Shown: positions 1-9,131 of the stretch, piece by piece
How the letters are laid out: the number at the start of each line of letters is the position of its first letter
Numbering within the stretch: position 1 is the stretch's first letter
DNA from: an uncultured Clostridia bacterium
GTDB taxonomy: Bacteria; Bacillota_A; Clostridia; TANB77; CAG-508
Direction of reading: 5' to 3'
Length of the DNA stretch: 64,000 nucleotides
Assembly: GCA_944393405.1 (NCBI GenBank)
Contig: CALYAC010000008.1
Location: 1 to 64,000 of the forward strand
Notes under the pieces: generated by a model
Databases searched by the model: none
Seen by the model: the letters and a program-made list of their open reading frames with translations, nothing else
What the model was told of the DNA's origin: nothing
Made by a program: the position numbers and the translations under genes

Positions 1-38
1 AGCGTTTATCCTGAGCCAGGATCAAACTCTCATGTTAA
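1..38 (-). rRNA. 16S ribosomal RNA, 5' end only (partial)
   Basis: The complement of positions 1-30 reads AGAGTTTGATCCTGGCTCAG followed by GATAAACGCT, the universal 5' end of bacterial 16S rRNA (the 27F primer site). The gene runs leftward off the window, so only about its first 38 bases are present. The mature 5' end is placed about 8 bases before the conserved AGAGTTTG by analogy with other Firmicutes and is approximate. Confidence 0.93.
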
Positions 39-231
39 TGGTATATATATTTGCATATTTCTATGCTCTTACATATCGTTTTTAACTAAAGTTTATTTAG
101 CTCTTTTTTACGCTTTCGCGTTTATTTTTTTCTTGGTAGTTTTACTACCGCTTTATTGGTTTCTCAAAGTTTATTGTTTACTTTTCAATGTGCTTTTTTC
201 ATTCTCAATCGGTCTCCCGACGACAAGATTT

Positions 232-261
232 ATTTTAGCACAATTCGCATTATATTGTCAA
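232..261 (-). promoter_or_regulatory. rRNA operon promoter
   Basis: On the minus strand TTGACA (256-261) is followed after 18 bp by TAAAAT (232-237), which fits sigma-A. Transcription would start near 225, giving a leader of roughly 190 nt before 16S. The leader holds a small hairpin with arms GGTAGT/ACTACC. No gene is seen between 39 and 340; a short plus-strand open frame at 133-333 lies antisense to this leader and is not credible. Confidence 0.75.
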
Positions 262-340
262 TACTTTTTTAAAAATTTTTATAACTTTTTATGCAAATTT
301 TTTATGTCGTTTTTTCTTGCAAATTGTTGCTAAATTTTTC

Positions 341-368
341 TTAAAAAAACAGCTTCTCAGAAGCTGTT
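341..368 (-). terminator. intrinsic terminator of the lepA-sortase operon
   Basis: A perfect 10-bp inverted repeat AACAGCTTCT/AGAAGCTGTT (348-357 and 359-368) is followed on the minus strand by a run of seven T. It lies about 140 bp past the sortase frame and just before the rRNA promoter, so it separates the two transcription units. Confidence 0.8.
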
Positions 369-507
369 AATTATAATAACATTTTAAATTAAACAAGTCA
401 ATAGTTTTTTTAATTTTTTTGTAATTTTTTTAAACTTTTTTATCTTTATATTAATAATATATGTTTTTACTATACTTTACGCGATTTTTTATTTTTTTTC
501 ATTTACC

Positions 508-825
508 TTAAACTTCTCTTGCAAGAATAATTAATCTGTTTTTTGTATCATCTGTACATGTAGATAAAGAAATCTCTCTTTTTCCATTTGTATTTCTAAT
601 CATATATTCTGCATCCGAATTATCAGTTATATAACTTTTATATATTTTATAGGTAATCTTGTCTCCATCCTTATCTGTAATATATATTTTATCACCATTT
701 TTTAATTTATCATTGTTTGAGAAAAATCTTCCATCGCGATAATTATGTCCTATTAATACAACATTACCTGGTTTATTTAGTTTAGTAGCATCATTTGGAT
801 ACAACATTACAATTGATGTATCCAA
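508..825 (-). CDS. sortase domain, amino end cut by an in-frame TGA
   Basis: This frame encodes the catalytic part of a class D/E-like sortase, the membrane transpeptidase that links surface proteins to the wall or to each other. Visible residues are the active-site His in IGHNYRDG (His27 counted from a TTG at 825), the Cys in LSTCTDD (Cys90) and the Arg seven residues later (Arg97). Sortase homology continues upstream of the TTG without a stop as far as 894 (IGTIEIPAIDIKY, the usual first strand), and then meets the TGA at 895-897 that ends the upstream gene in the same frame. There is no ribosome site before the TTG and no transmembrane anchor. It may be made by TGA readthrough as the tail of the upstream protein, be a gene that lost its start, or reflect a base error. 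The sortase call is firm; the start is not. Confidence 0.7.
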   Translation of the reverse strand: MDTSIVMLYPNDATKLNKPGNVVLIGHNYRDGRFFSNNDKLKNGDKIYITDKDGDKITYKIYKSYITDNSDAEYMIRNTNGKREISLSTCTDDTKNRLIILAREV

Positions 826-894
826 ATTTGCTACAGTTAATTTTTTAGAGATTTTATATTTTATATCTATTGCAGGAATCTCAATTGTTCCTAT

Positions 895-2721
895 TCATTG
901 ATCATCTTCTCTATCTGCCTTATTTGTTTCCTGAGTATTTTCTTTATTACTTTCTTGTGGATTAGTCAAATTATTTATGTCATCTCCTATACCAATACTT
1001 GCCATTTTTTCAGATAATATTTTATTAAAATTTTCTATCCATTGATTTATAAATGAAGTAAACTGATTAGCTTCATAATTATTTGCAATTATTGTATTTG
1101 TTTCATTTAGTTCTTCAATAGGTTCAACTTGATCTGCTTTTACTGTATTTGTTGTATAATCGCAAGTTATTGTACCTGTTCCATCAGATATTGTTAAATT
1201 ATATGAATTATTAATACTATCATTAGCAACACTACTTATATTATAAGTAAAACTTATATTTCCTGTAGTTTCATTATTTATGTCAGGTATTATTATTATA
1301 TTATTACTTGTGTTTTCATTATTAGTTGTTTTTGTTATTACAAGTCTAACTATTTCTTTTGTCTCTTGCTGTATATTTTCTTCATTTGCATTATCTACTA
1401 CTGGAACATCTATAGCAGTAGTATTACTTGTATTAGTATTTATACTATTTTCAGCTACTGTGTTTTCATCTGCAGTATTACCTTGAGCTATATCATTAGT
1501 TACAACTTCGATTGAATTATCTCCTGTAACTAAATTTTCTAATATAATATTCTCGTTTGTAGATATTTGATTACCATTATTAGTATCATTTACACTATTA
1601 TTTGCTAGAGTATTTGTATCTACATTACCATCTATAATTGTATTACTATCCATATTAATTTCAGTATCTGTTGTTACAGTATTACTTAAAATATCTGCTA
1701 TACTTCCTTTAGTATAATCAAATGTTAGTATTTGTTTATTATTTATTCTGTCATAAGTAATTTTCAAGAAGTTGTCTATGTCTAAAACTGTTCTAATAGT
1801 TTCATCATAATTTTCATATACATATATAGTAGCATTGTTTGTAATATTTAAACTATTTACTTTATCTATTACATTATTTATTTTCATTGTTAAATTAGTC
1901 ATATCTGTATATTCAACACCCAAATTTAATACAGATGCTTTGTTACTAATTAACACCATTGTTTCTGTATCATTTTTTAAAGCATCAAGAAAATCCAATA
2001 TTACTTGTTTTATTTCTTCTCCTGTAAGTTGTGCCGCATAAACATTTGCATTGTATGTTTGTCCATCTATTTGAATATCTTGATTTGTTTTTACATAATT
2101 ATCTTTGCTTATATTATTTTTTAATATAGGAAGATATGTTTCATATAAGTGATTTTTTTGTTCATCTGTTAAATCAACAACTCCTGTATAATCACTCCAT
2201 ACAATAGTATCTGGAACTTTATCTGTTGAAATATTATATTTGGCAGCTAATTGTTTTAAACCTAAATTTCTAAACCCTACATAATTATCAACAACTTCAC
2301 TTGCTTTTATTCCATATACATCTCCAGTTTCAGCATTTCCACTTTTTATATATGAAACATTAAATAAGTCTATGTCTCCATTTTTCAAAGTAGCATCTGC
2401 ATAAGTTCTATTTGCATTTATGTCTTTTCTTGAAGTAGTAACAACATTAAATGACTTTGAACTATTTTCTCCTTGAGCATCTGTGTAGGTAAAATTACCA
2501 TTAGATGTATAAGAATTATTATTTTTAAAATCATTTTGTAATGCTAATTTATCATTTTCTAGTACATTAACTATATCCTTATTTTGAGCCATATATTCCC
2601 AAAATAAATCTTCAGGCGATTTAAAAATATCTGTTGCAAAAAATAGAACTGCAAATATAATTCCTATTATTACAACTGTAGCTATAGGTAAAGCTATTAA
2701 TAAAATTTTCTTTTTTGTCAT
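895..2721 (-). CDS. membrane-anchored Asn/Thr-rich extracellular protein, function unknown
   Basis: 608 residues. A Lys-rich start and one hydrophobic segment (about residues 5-28) indicate a signal anchor with the rest outside the cell. Residues about 30-350 look like a folded domain; about 355-455 is a low-complexity Asn/Thr/Asp/Glu linker; a further beta-rich part follows and the tail is polar. I recognise no enzyme motif. The ribosome site AGGAGG sits just before the ATG, 23 bp after rlmB, so the gene belongs to the lepA operon. Its TGA stop is directly in frame with the sortase domain that follows; readthrough would give a protein of about 737 residues with its own membrane anchor and a C-terminal sortase. 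Secretion is well supported; function is unknown. Confidence 0.75.
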   Translation of the reverse strand: MTKKKILLIALPIATVVIIGIIFAVLFFATDIFKSPEDLFWEYMAQNKDIVNVLENDKLALQNDFKNNNSYTSNGNFTYTDAQGENSSKSFNVVTTSRKDINANRTYADATLKNGDIDLFNVSYIKSGNAETGDVYGIKASEVVDNYVGFRNLGLKQLAAKYNISTDKVPDTIVWSDYTGVVDLTDEQKNHLYETYLPILKNNISKDNYVKTNQDIQIDGQTYNANVYAAQLTGEEIKQVILDFLDALKNDTETMVLISNKASVLNLGVEYTDMTNLTMKINNVIDKVNSLNITNNATIYVYENYDETIRTVLDIDNFLKITYDRINNKQILTFDYTKGSIADILSNTVTTDTEINMDSNTIIDGNVDTNTLANNSVNDTNNGNQISTNENIILENLVTGDNSIEVVTNDIAQGNTADENTVAENSINTNTSNTTAIDVPVVDNANEENIQQETKEIVRLVITKTTNNENTSNNIIIIPDINNETTGNISFTYNISSVANDSINNSYNLTISDGTGTITCDYTTNTVKADQVEPIEELNETNTIIANNYEANQFTSFINQWIENFNKILSEKMASIGIGDDINNLTNPQESNKENTQETNKADREDDQ

Positions 2722-2744
2722 ATGTTTGACCTCCTATTATATGT

Positions 2745-3497
2745 TTATTTATTTAAATTTCTTTGTTTAACAACCTCATATATTATAATTCCTGCGGAAA
2801 CCGAAGCATTTAATGATGAAACTTTTCCCTTCATTGGTATTTTTACTAAAAAATCACAATTTTTCTTAACTAAATTTCCCATTCCGCTTCCTTCATTTCC
2901 TATTACTATACCAATTCCACATGTATAATCTTCATTATAGTAATAATTTTTAGCATCTATGTCTGTTCCACAAATCCATACATCATTTTCTTTTAAATAA
3001 TTTATTGCATCATTTATATTATTAACTCTTGCTACATGCATATATTCGATTGCTCCTGCAGATACTTTAGCTACTGTACTATTAACTCCGCAAGCTCTTC
3101 TTTTAGGAATAATTACTCCATGTACTCCTGCAGTTTCAGCACTTCTTATTATTGAGCCTAAATTATGTGGATCTTCAATTCCATCTAATATTAATATAAA
3201 TGGTTTTTCGTGTTTTGATTTTGCATATTCTAAAATATCATCAATATCACAATATTCAAATGGTGGAACAATAGCTATAACTCCCTGATTATTATCAGTC
3301 TGTGCCATTTGGTTTATTTTAGATCTACTAATTTCATTTATTATTACTTTTCTTTTCTTCGCTAAAGTTATAATCTTATTTATTGAACCATGTTTTTCAC
3401 CATCAGAGATATAGATCTTATTTATATCTCTACCAGATTCCAAAAGCTCTAAAACAGCATTTCTTCCTTCGACTTGGTCCTGATATTCATCACTCAT
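2745..3497 (-). CDS. rlmB: 23S rRNA (guanosine-2'-O-)-methyltransferase RlmB (TrmH/SpoU family)
   Basis: A SPOUT-class enzyme that uses SAM to methylate a ribose in 23S rRNA (G2251 in E. coli). The N-terminal substrate-binding part (GRNAVLELLESGRDI) is followed by the knotted catalytic domain: motif 1 around DPHNLGSIIRSAETAGVHG, motif 2 GIVIGNEGSGM, motif 3 IPMKGKVSSLNASVSAGI. The start is taken at ATG 3497 (MSDEYQ) because AAGGAG lies about 10 nt before it and the ATG overlaps the stop of the preceding gene; an in-frame ATG eight codons earlier has a poorer context. About 250 residues is normal for the family. The gene lies in the lepA operon, tightly coupled to its upstream neighbour. Confidence 0.92.
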   Translation of the reverse strand: MSDEYQDQVEGRNAVLELLESGRDINKIYISDGEKHGSINKIITLAKKRKVIINEISRSKINQMAQTDNNQGVIAIVPPFEYCDIDDILEYAKSKHEKPFILILDGIEDPHNLGSIIRSAETAGVHGVIIPKRRACGVNSTVAKVSAGAIEYMHVARVNNINDAINYLKENDVWICGTDIDAKNYYYNEDYTCGIGIVIGNEGSGMGNLVKKNCDFLVKIPMKGKVSSLNASVSAGIIIYEVVKQRNLNK

Positions 3498-4177
3498 ATT
3501 ATACCTTTCTCCTTTATACATTTTATATACTCTTTTAGTGAATTAAGCAATTTTTGTATCCCTTCTAAATTTTCTATATATCTATATCTTCCTGTTATTT
3601 CAAGCTGAATACATGGAATATTAGTTTCTTCATGTATATACTTACTTATTGTTCTTATAGAATTTGCTTTAAATATAGTATTTTCTGTTATCTTATCTAT
3701 TTTCTCTTTTTCAAAGCATTTCTTTAGAGAATAAACTAGCTCCTTATTGTAATTTATATTTTCACCATCATCTGTACAAATTTCTATATTAAAGTCATGT
3801 TCATTTTTTGCCCCGTGTATATCTAAAAGTAATTTTATATTTTCTGTTTCTATTATTTTAGATAATTCCTTTTTGTATTTGCTGTCTAAATCATAATTTG
3901 CATCATCATCATTATTATATGTTTTATAAATTGCATAACAGCCTGTTTCTTTTGCAAGTATTTGTACAATTGCACCTGTTTCACCTTCTGCTGATTTTAT
4001 TTTATTTTCTCTTAATTGTCTTACTGCATGAGGTGCAGATAATATAATTGGAAGTCTTCCATTAATTATCTTAAATGATACTTCTTTTCTTTCCTTCCTT
4101 ATCTTTTCATTTTCTAATAATTCTTTATTATATTTTTCAATTTCTAATTTTAGATTTTTTAAAGTAATATTATTCAT
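3494..4177 (-). CDS. N-formylglutamate amidohydrolase-like protein
   Basis: 227 residues of the N-formylglutamate amidohydrolase (FGase) superfamily, zinc-dependent amidohydrolases. Visible family signatures are LSAPHAV (about residue 46), EGETGA (about 63), the metal-site LDIHGAKNEHDF in the middle, and the C-terminal QLEITGRYR. Histidine-degradation partners (hutH, hutU, hutI) are absent nearby, so the true substrate is unknown. It is the second gene of the lepA operon and its TGA overlaps the rlmB start. Confidence 0.75.
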   Translation of the reverse strand: MNNITLKNLKLEIEKYNKELLENEKIRKERKEVSFKIINGRLPIILSAPHAVRQLRENKIKSAEGETGAIVQILAKETGCYAIYKTYNNDDDANYDLDSKYKKELSKIIETENIKLLLDIHGAKNEHDFNIEICTDDGENINYNKELVYSLKKCFEKEKIDKITENTIFKANSIRTISKYIHEETNIPCIQLEITGRYRYIENLEGIQKLLNSLKEYIKCIKEKGII

Positions 4178-4236
4178 TAACCTTCCTATCTAAATATATA
4201 TTATTTCTTAGGTTTAAACCTTTATATGTTTTTATG

Positions 4237-6048
4237 CTATTCATCATCTAGTTTTAATACACTTAAAAATGCTTCTTGTGGAATTTCTACATTTCCTATT
4301 TGTCTCATTTTCTTTTTACCACGTTTTTGTTTTTCTAGTAATTTCTTTTTCCTTGTAATATCTCCACCATAACATTTAGCTAAGACATCTTTTCTTAATG
4401 CTGAAATAGTTTCTCTTGCAATTACTTTTCCACCAATAACAGCTTGAATTGCAATTACAAATAATTGTCTTGGTATAACAGTTTTTAACTTTTCAACCAT
4501 TTTTCTTCCTCTTTCATAACTATTGCTTTTATGTACTATAAATGAAAGAGCATCTAAACTTTCACCATTTACATGAATATCTAATTTTACTAAATCAGAT
4601 CTTCTATATTCTTTAAATTCATAATCAAATGATGCATACCCTTTTGTTCTAGATTTTAATTGATCAAAAAAGTCGTATATTATTTCATTTAATGGAAGTT
4701 CGTATATCAATGTCACACGTGTTTCATCTAGATATTTCATATCAATATATATTCCACGTCTATTTTGGCATATTTCCATTATATTTCCTACATATTCTTT
4801 CGGAGTAAGAATCTCTGCTGTAACAAAAGGTTCCTCCATGTATGAAATTTCACTTGTTGCAGGTAAATCTGCAGGATTATATAGTTCAATGATTTCTCCA
4901 TCTGTTTTATGCACTTTGTATACAACCGAAGGAGATGTTGTAATTAGTCCTAAATCAAATTCTCTATCCAATCTTTCTTCAATAATTTCTAGGTGAAGAA
5001 GTCCTAAAAATCCACATCTAAAACCAAATCCTAATGCTCCTGAAGATTCAGGTTCATATTCTAATGCTGCATCATTTAGTTTTAATTTTTCTAATGCGAC
5101 TTTTAAATTTTCATAGTCACTACCATCTATTGGATAAATACCACAATACACCATTGGATTTACTTTTTTATATCCAGGAAGTGGCTCTTTTGCTGGTCTA
5201 TTTTTATTAGTGATTGTATCACCTACTCTAATATCTGATAAACTCTTTATACTAGCAGCAATATATCCGACTTCTCCAGCTTGTAATTTGTCACATGGAT
5301 TATATGAACCTGGTTCAAAATATCCAACTTCGGTTACTGTAAAACTTTTTTTATTCGACATAAGCATTATCTCGTCTCCGACTTTTACAGTTCCATCCTT
5401 AATTCTGACATATGCTATCGCACCTTTATAATCATTATATATAGAATCAAATATTAAACATTTTAGTTCTGCGTTTTCGTCTCCTATTGGTGCTGGTAAA
5501 TCTTTAACTATTCTTTCTAATACTTCATCTACATTTAATCCAGTTTTTGCTGAAATACATGGTGCATCCTGAGCTGGTATTCCTATTATATCTTCTATTT
5601 CAGCCTTTACCTCATCAGGTCTTGCATTAGGTAAATCAACTTTATTTATAACTGGTAAAATTTCCAAATTATTATCTATTGCAAGATATACATTTGCAAG
5701 TGTTTGTGCTTCTACTCCTTGAGTACTATCAACTACAAGTATTGCCCCATCACATGCTGCTAAACTTCTAGAAACTTCATAATTAAAATCAACATGTCCT
5801 GGAGTATCTATTAAATTTAATTCATATTCATGTCCATCTTTTGCATTATACATCATTTTAACAGCTTGTGATTTAATAGTAATTCCTCTTTCTCTTTCTA
5901 TATCCATATTGTCTAAGACTTGGCTTTCCATTTCTCTACTTGAAAGAGCTCCAGTTAATTCTATTAATCTATCTGCAAGTGTAGATTTTCCATGATCTAT
6001 ATGTGCAATTATACTAAAATTTCTAATGTATTTTTTTCTGTCTTCCAT
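4237..6048 (-). CDS. lepA: elongation factor 4 (LepA), ribosome-associated GTPase
   Basis: 603 residues, the usual length. The GTPase domain carries G1 [11 protein letters not shown]3 DTPGHVDF and G4 NKVDLP, then come domain II, the two alpha/beta domains characteristic of LepA rather than EF-G ([18 protein letters not shown]), and the Lys-rich C-terminal domain ([19 protein letters not shown]). The protein binds ribosomes in the cytoplasm and affects translocation or initiation under stress. The ATG is preceded by GAGGAG. It is the first gene of the operon, directly behind the promoter at 6076-6104. Confidence 0.97.
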   Translation of the reverse strand: MEDRKKYIRNFSIIAHIDHGKSTLADRLIELTGALSSREMESQVLDNMDIERERGITIKSQAVKMMYNAKDGHEYELNLIDTPGHVDFNYEVSRSLAACDGAILVVDSTQGVEAQTLANVYLAIDNNLEILPVINKVDLPNARPDEVKAEIEDIIGIPAQDAPCISAKTGLNVDEVLERIVKDLPAPIGDENAELKCLIFDSIYNDYKGAIAYVRIKDGTVKVGDEIMLMSNKKSFTVTEVGYFEPGSYNPCDKLQAGEVGYIAASIKSLSDIRVGDTITNKNRPAKEPLPGYKKVNPMVYCGIYPIDGSDYENLKVALEKLKLNDAALEYEPESSGALGFGFRCGFLGLLHLEIIEERLDREFDLGLITTSPSVVYKVHKTDGEIIELYNPADLPATSEISYMEEPFVTAEILTPKEYVGNIMEICQNRRGIYIDMKYLDETRVTLIYELPLNEIIYDFFDQLKSRTKGYASFDYEFKEYRRSDLVKLDIHVNGESLDALSFIVHKSNSYERGRKMVEKLKTVIPRQLFVIAIQAVIGGKVIARETISALRKDVLAKCYGGDITRKKKLLEKQKRGKKKMRQIGNVEIPQEAFLSVLKLDDE

Positions 6049-6075
6049 AAAATTCTCCTCTAATATCCTAGCATA

Positions 6076-6104
6076 ATTATATTGATTTTATTATTTTTTG
6101 TCAA
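6076..6104 (-). promoter_or_regulatory. sigma-A promoter of the lepA operon
   Basis: TTGACA (6099-6104) and TATAAT (6076-6081) with a 17-bp spacer on the minus strand, ending about 27 bp upstream of the lepA ATG. Both hexamers match consensus exactly. Confidence 0.85.
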
Positions 6105-6192
6105 CTAAATTTATTATTATTATGTAATTTACATTAATGATATAATTTACTTAATCTTATCTTACAAATATGTTCTTTTTATGTCTTTTTAC

Positions 6193-6221
6193 TTGGTTTT
6201 TCCTATAATTTATGATAAAAT
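6193..6221 (+). promoter_or_regulatory. promoter of tyrS (first copy)
   Basis: TTGGTT (6193-6198), 17-bp spacer, TAAAAT (6216-6221) on the plus strand, 43 bp before the tyrS ATG. The short leader has no room for a T-box, unlike the second tyrosyl-tRNA synthetase gene in this window. Confidence 0.6.
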
Positions 6222-6264
6222 ATTTAAAGTTTATTTAATTTATAGTTTTAGGGGGAATAATTTT

Positions 6265-7473
6265 ATGTCAAGAATTTTTGAAGAACTTATGGAAAGAGGT
6301 TATATTGAACAAATAACTCATGAAGAAATAAAAGATGTGTTAGACAATAAACATATTCCATTTTATATAGGTTTTGATCCAACTGCCGATAGCTTACATG
6401 TTGGACACTTTGTTTCAATGATGGTAGCATCTCATATGCAAAAAGCTGGTCATAAACCAATAATATTAATTGGAGGCGGTACTGCTACAATTGGTGATCC
6501 ATCAGGTAAAACTGATATGAGAAGAATGATGTCAAGAGAAGAAATAAATCATAATGTTGAATGTTTCAAAAAACAACTTTCTAAATTCGTAAGCTTTGAA
6601 GGAGACAATGGCGCAATTATAGTAAATAATGCTGATTGGTTATTAAATTTAAATTTTGTTGAATTTATGAGAGATATTGGTTCTCTATTTTCTGTAAATA
6701 AAATGCTTGCAGCAGAATGCTATAAACAAAGAATGGAAAGAGGTTTAACTTTCTTTGAACTTGGATATATGCTTATGCAATCTTATGATTTTCTACATTT
6801 ATATAATACATATGGATGTAAACTTCAAATGGGCGGAAATGATCAATGGTCAAACATTTTAGGTGGTGTTGATTTAATAAGAAGAATTGGTCATTCAGAT
6901 TCATTTGGTTTAACTTTTAAACTTCTTACTACTAAAGAAGGAAAGAAAATGGGTAAAACTGAAAAAGGAGCTTTATGGCTTGATAGCAGTAAAACTTCTC
7001 CATATGAATTCTATCAATATTGGAGAAATATTGATGACGCAGATGTTAAAACAGTACTTTCTTTACTTACTTTCTTACCAATGGAAGAAGTAAATCGTTT
7101 AGCAAGTTTAAAAGACGAACAAATAAATGAAGCTAAAAAAATAGCTGCATTTGAAATTACTAAATTAATTCATGGTGAAGAAGAAGCAAAAAAAGCTGAA
7201 GAAGTATCTAAAGCATTATTTGAAGGACAAGGTTCTTTAGAGAATATGCCAACATCAAAAATAGATGGAAATATTTCTATATTAGAAGCAATTATAATTG
7301 CTGGAATGGCTCCATCAAAAGGACAAGCAAGAACATTAATTAATCAAGGTGGTATTACTTTAAATGATGAAAAAGTTACTGATGTAAATTATGTTTTAGA
7401 AGATAAAGACTTTAAAGATGGATATGCTATTTTAAGAAAAGGTAAAAAAGTATATCATAAATTAGAAAAATAA
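6265..7473 (+). CDS. tyrS: tyrosyl-tRNA synthetase, TyrS type (copy 1)
   Basis: Charges tRNA-Tyr with tyrosine. 402 residues from the ATG at 6265, chosen because AGGGGG lies just upstream; an earlier in-frame ATG at 6181 would place the start inside the promoter. Class I signatures are [12 protein letters not shown] (HIGH motif, residues 45-48) and KKMGKTEKG (KMSKS equivalent). The tyrosine-binding region ([15 protein letters not shown]) and a C-terminal S4 RNA-binding domain ([16 protein letters not shown]) are intact. It is a lone plus-strand gene with its own promoter and terminator. The gene at 32359-33525 is a second, divergent tyrosyl-tRNA synthetase. Confidence 0.95.
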   Translation: MSRIFEELMERGYIEQITHEEIKDVLDNKHIPFYIGFDPTADSLHVGHFVSMMVASHMQKAGHKPIILIGGGTATIGDPSGKTDMRRMMSREEINHNVECFKKQLSKFVSFEGDNGAIIVNNADWLLNLNFVEFMRDIGSLFSVNKMLAAECYKQRMERGLTFFELGYMLMQSYDFLHLYNTYGCKLQMGGNDQWSNILGGVDLIRRIGHSDSFGLTFKLLTTKEGKKMGKTEKGALWLDSSKTSPYEFYQYWRNIDDADVKTVLSLLTFLPMEEVNRLASLKDEQINEAKKIAAFEITKLIHGEEEAKKAEEVSKALFEGQGSLENMPTSKIDGNISILEAIIIAGMAPSKGQARTLINQGGITLNDEKVTDVNYVLEDKDFKDGYAILRKGKKVYHKLEK

Positions 7474-7500
7474 AATATTTAATAAATTATTAAACCATAT

Positions 7501-7555
7501 AAAAAATAACACATTGATAGAAATATATATTCTATATAATGTGTTATTTTTTCTT
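7501..7555. terminator. bidirectional terminator between tyrS and the wall-polymer operon
   Basis: Arms AAATAACACATT and AATGTGTTATTT with A tracts on the left and T tracts on the right act as an intrinsic terminator on both strands, serving tyrS (plus) and the gene ending at 7557 (minus). Confidence 0.75.
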
Positions 7556-7556
7556 A

Positions 7557-8273
7557 TTATTTATTTTTATCCAATTTAGAATTTTTTTTGAACAATTTCT
7601 TTATAACTTTAATATTTCCAAATACTAATAATATATCATTATCCTTTATTCTAAAGTTATTATTAATTTCTACAATCGTTTCATTACCTCTTTTTACAAC
7701 TAAAAGTTGTATATCGTAATCTTTTTTTAATTTTTCTGTATCTAAATTAATTATTCTTTCATTTAATTTTGTTATGCTTATTTCAGCAATTACTTTATTT
7801 CCATAATAGTCATAAATAGATATAGGATTAATTTTTTTCTTTTTTCTATTTTTCTCTATATTAATTACTATATTATCAAATAACTTTCTAATCCTTGTTG
7901 ATTTATTTAAGCAGATCAATAAAATTATATTTATAATAGTAAGTCCTGCACCTATCATAACCTCAATAAAACTTGTATTATTTGTTGAAATAAATATGTT
8001 TACTATTGTAGATACTATTGAAATATTAAATATATAACTAAATAGAATCATTATTTGAGTCAGTTTTCTTCTTCTTTTAGTAGAAAGCATTAATTCACTT
8101 TCGCTAGTTGTAAATCCTGTACCAGTAAGTATAGAGATAACTTGAAATCTTGCTTTATCTATTTGTATCCCTTCTATTCTAAAAATAGCAGAAAATATTT
8201 CAATTATAATTTGATATATAAATATTAATATATTAAATACTATTAATGCTGCTAATAAATTAATAGTAATCAC
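7557..8273 (-). CDS. membrane protein with C-terminal TrkA-C (RCK_C)-like domain
   Basis: 238 residues. Hydrophobic segments at about 4-30, 71-96 and 102-122 suggest a three-span membrane part with a basic loop (STKRRRK, 65-71). Residues about 150-230 resemble the RCK_C/TrkA-C ligand-binding fold (DIQLLVVKRGNETIVEINNNFRIKDNDILLVFG), which in relatives binds small effectors such as cyclic dinucleotides and gates ion transporters. No complete K+ channel filter or Rossmann RCK_N domain is visible, so a transport role is inference. It is the last gene of the wall-polymer run, 9 bp after the GDPD remnant. Confidence 0.6.
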   Translation of the reverse strand: MITINLLAALIVFNILIFIYQIIIEIFSAIFRIEGIQIDKARFQVISILTGTGFTTSESELMLSTKRRRKLTQIMILFSYIFNISIVSTIVNIFISTNNTSFIEVMIGAGLTIINIILLICLNKSTRIRKLFDNIVINIEKNRKKKKINPISIYDYYGNKVIAEISITKLNERIINLDTEKLKKDYDIQLLVVKRGNETIVEINNNFRIKDNDILLVFGNIKVIKKLFKKNSKLDKNK

Positions 8274-8282
8274 CTTCTTTTT

Positions 8283-9114
8283 CTATTCCAAAAAATCTGT
8301 ACCCACTATAACTCCTTCTTCTAACATATGCTTAGCATTTTCCTCGTTATTTTCTGTAAAAACATATACTATTAAACCTTTTTCTTTCATATATTCTACT
8401 AATTCTTTAGAGTAATTAGTTACGCTCATTGATACACTATTTATTTTATTGTCCAAACAATATTGTACAAACTTTTCTTTTGTATTAATGCTTTCTTCTA
8501 ATTTATCTCCGCTCCAATACATATTTATCAATTTAAAATTATATATATCTTTTTGAGCTTTAATCATATCAATTGTATGTCCGACCAGTTATTAATCTAT
8601 CTAATATTTTCTTATCTTGAGTGATATTAAGTATTTCTTCATAAATTTCTTTTGTTTCGTCATATGATTTATTTCCTATATCTAATAAAAAATATGTATC
8701 ATTGTATTTATACATTAATTCTACTAGATCTTTAAAGCTTATCGTAGTATACTTATTCTTTACTTTTACATTCATAAACTCATAATATGATAACGCTCCT
8801 TCTGAATTATATGTAATTCCTAATTTATTTTCATAATCAGATTTTTTCCATCCATGTACACATACTAGTTCATGATCTTTTGTAAAATTTATGTCTGTTT
8901 CAAATAACCTGTAACCATTATTATAACTATTTTCTAATGCTTCTTTACTATTTGTATAATTTATTCCATCTATTCCGCTTAATGCATGCGCCATATATTT
9001 ACTGTTTTTAACAATATTAAAATATTTATATTTTTCCTGTATAATATTAAAAATCATGGCTATTATGGCAAAAATAAACAATACACTTAATATTTTAAAA
9101 TAAGAACTCTTCAT
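8283..9114 (-). pseudogene. glycerophosphodiester phosphodiesterase-like protein, split by a frameshift
   Basis: Two adjacent frames form one GDPD TIM-barrel. The upstream part (8569-9114) has an N-terminal membrane anchor (about residues 8-26) and the family start MAHALSGIDGINYTNSKEAL, GYRLFETDINFTKD and VCVHGW. It ends in TGA within the barrel; one base further an ATG opens the second part (8283-8567), which carries the final strands (VYVFTENNEENAKHMLEEG...GTDFLE). A one-base frameshift near 8567-8571 explains this; coupled translation of two halves or an assembly error is possible. An intact protein would hydrolyse glycerophosphodiesters, which fits a glycerol-phosphate polymer locus. Confidence 0.7.
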
Positions 9115-9131
9115 TTTTCTATTTTTTCCTT

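Noticed and set aside
133..333. Plus-strand open frame of 66 codons
   Set aside because: It lies antisense to the rRNA promoter and leader, is dominated by Phe/Leu/Tyr from T-rich sequence, and has no ribosome site.
895..897. TGA as a sense codon (alternative genetic code)
   Set aside because: TGG is used for Trp throughout, and TGA ends genes at tight ATGA-type overlaps (for example 3494-3497) where intact neighbours start. Only the sortase case looks like readthrough.
3494..4177. Histidine degradation (hut) gene linked to the histidine theme of the window
   Set aside because: No other hut gene is nearby and it sits in a translation-related operon far from hisS, so no link can be supported.
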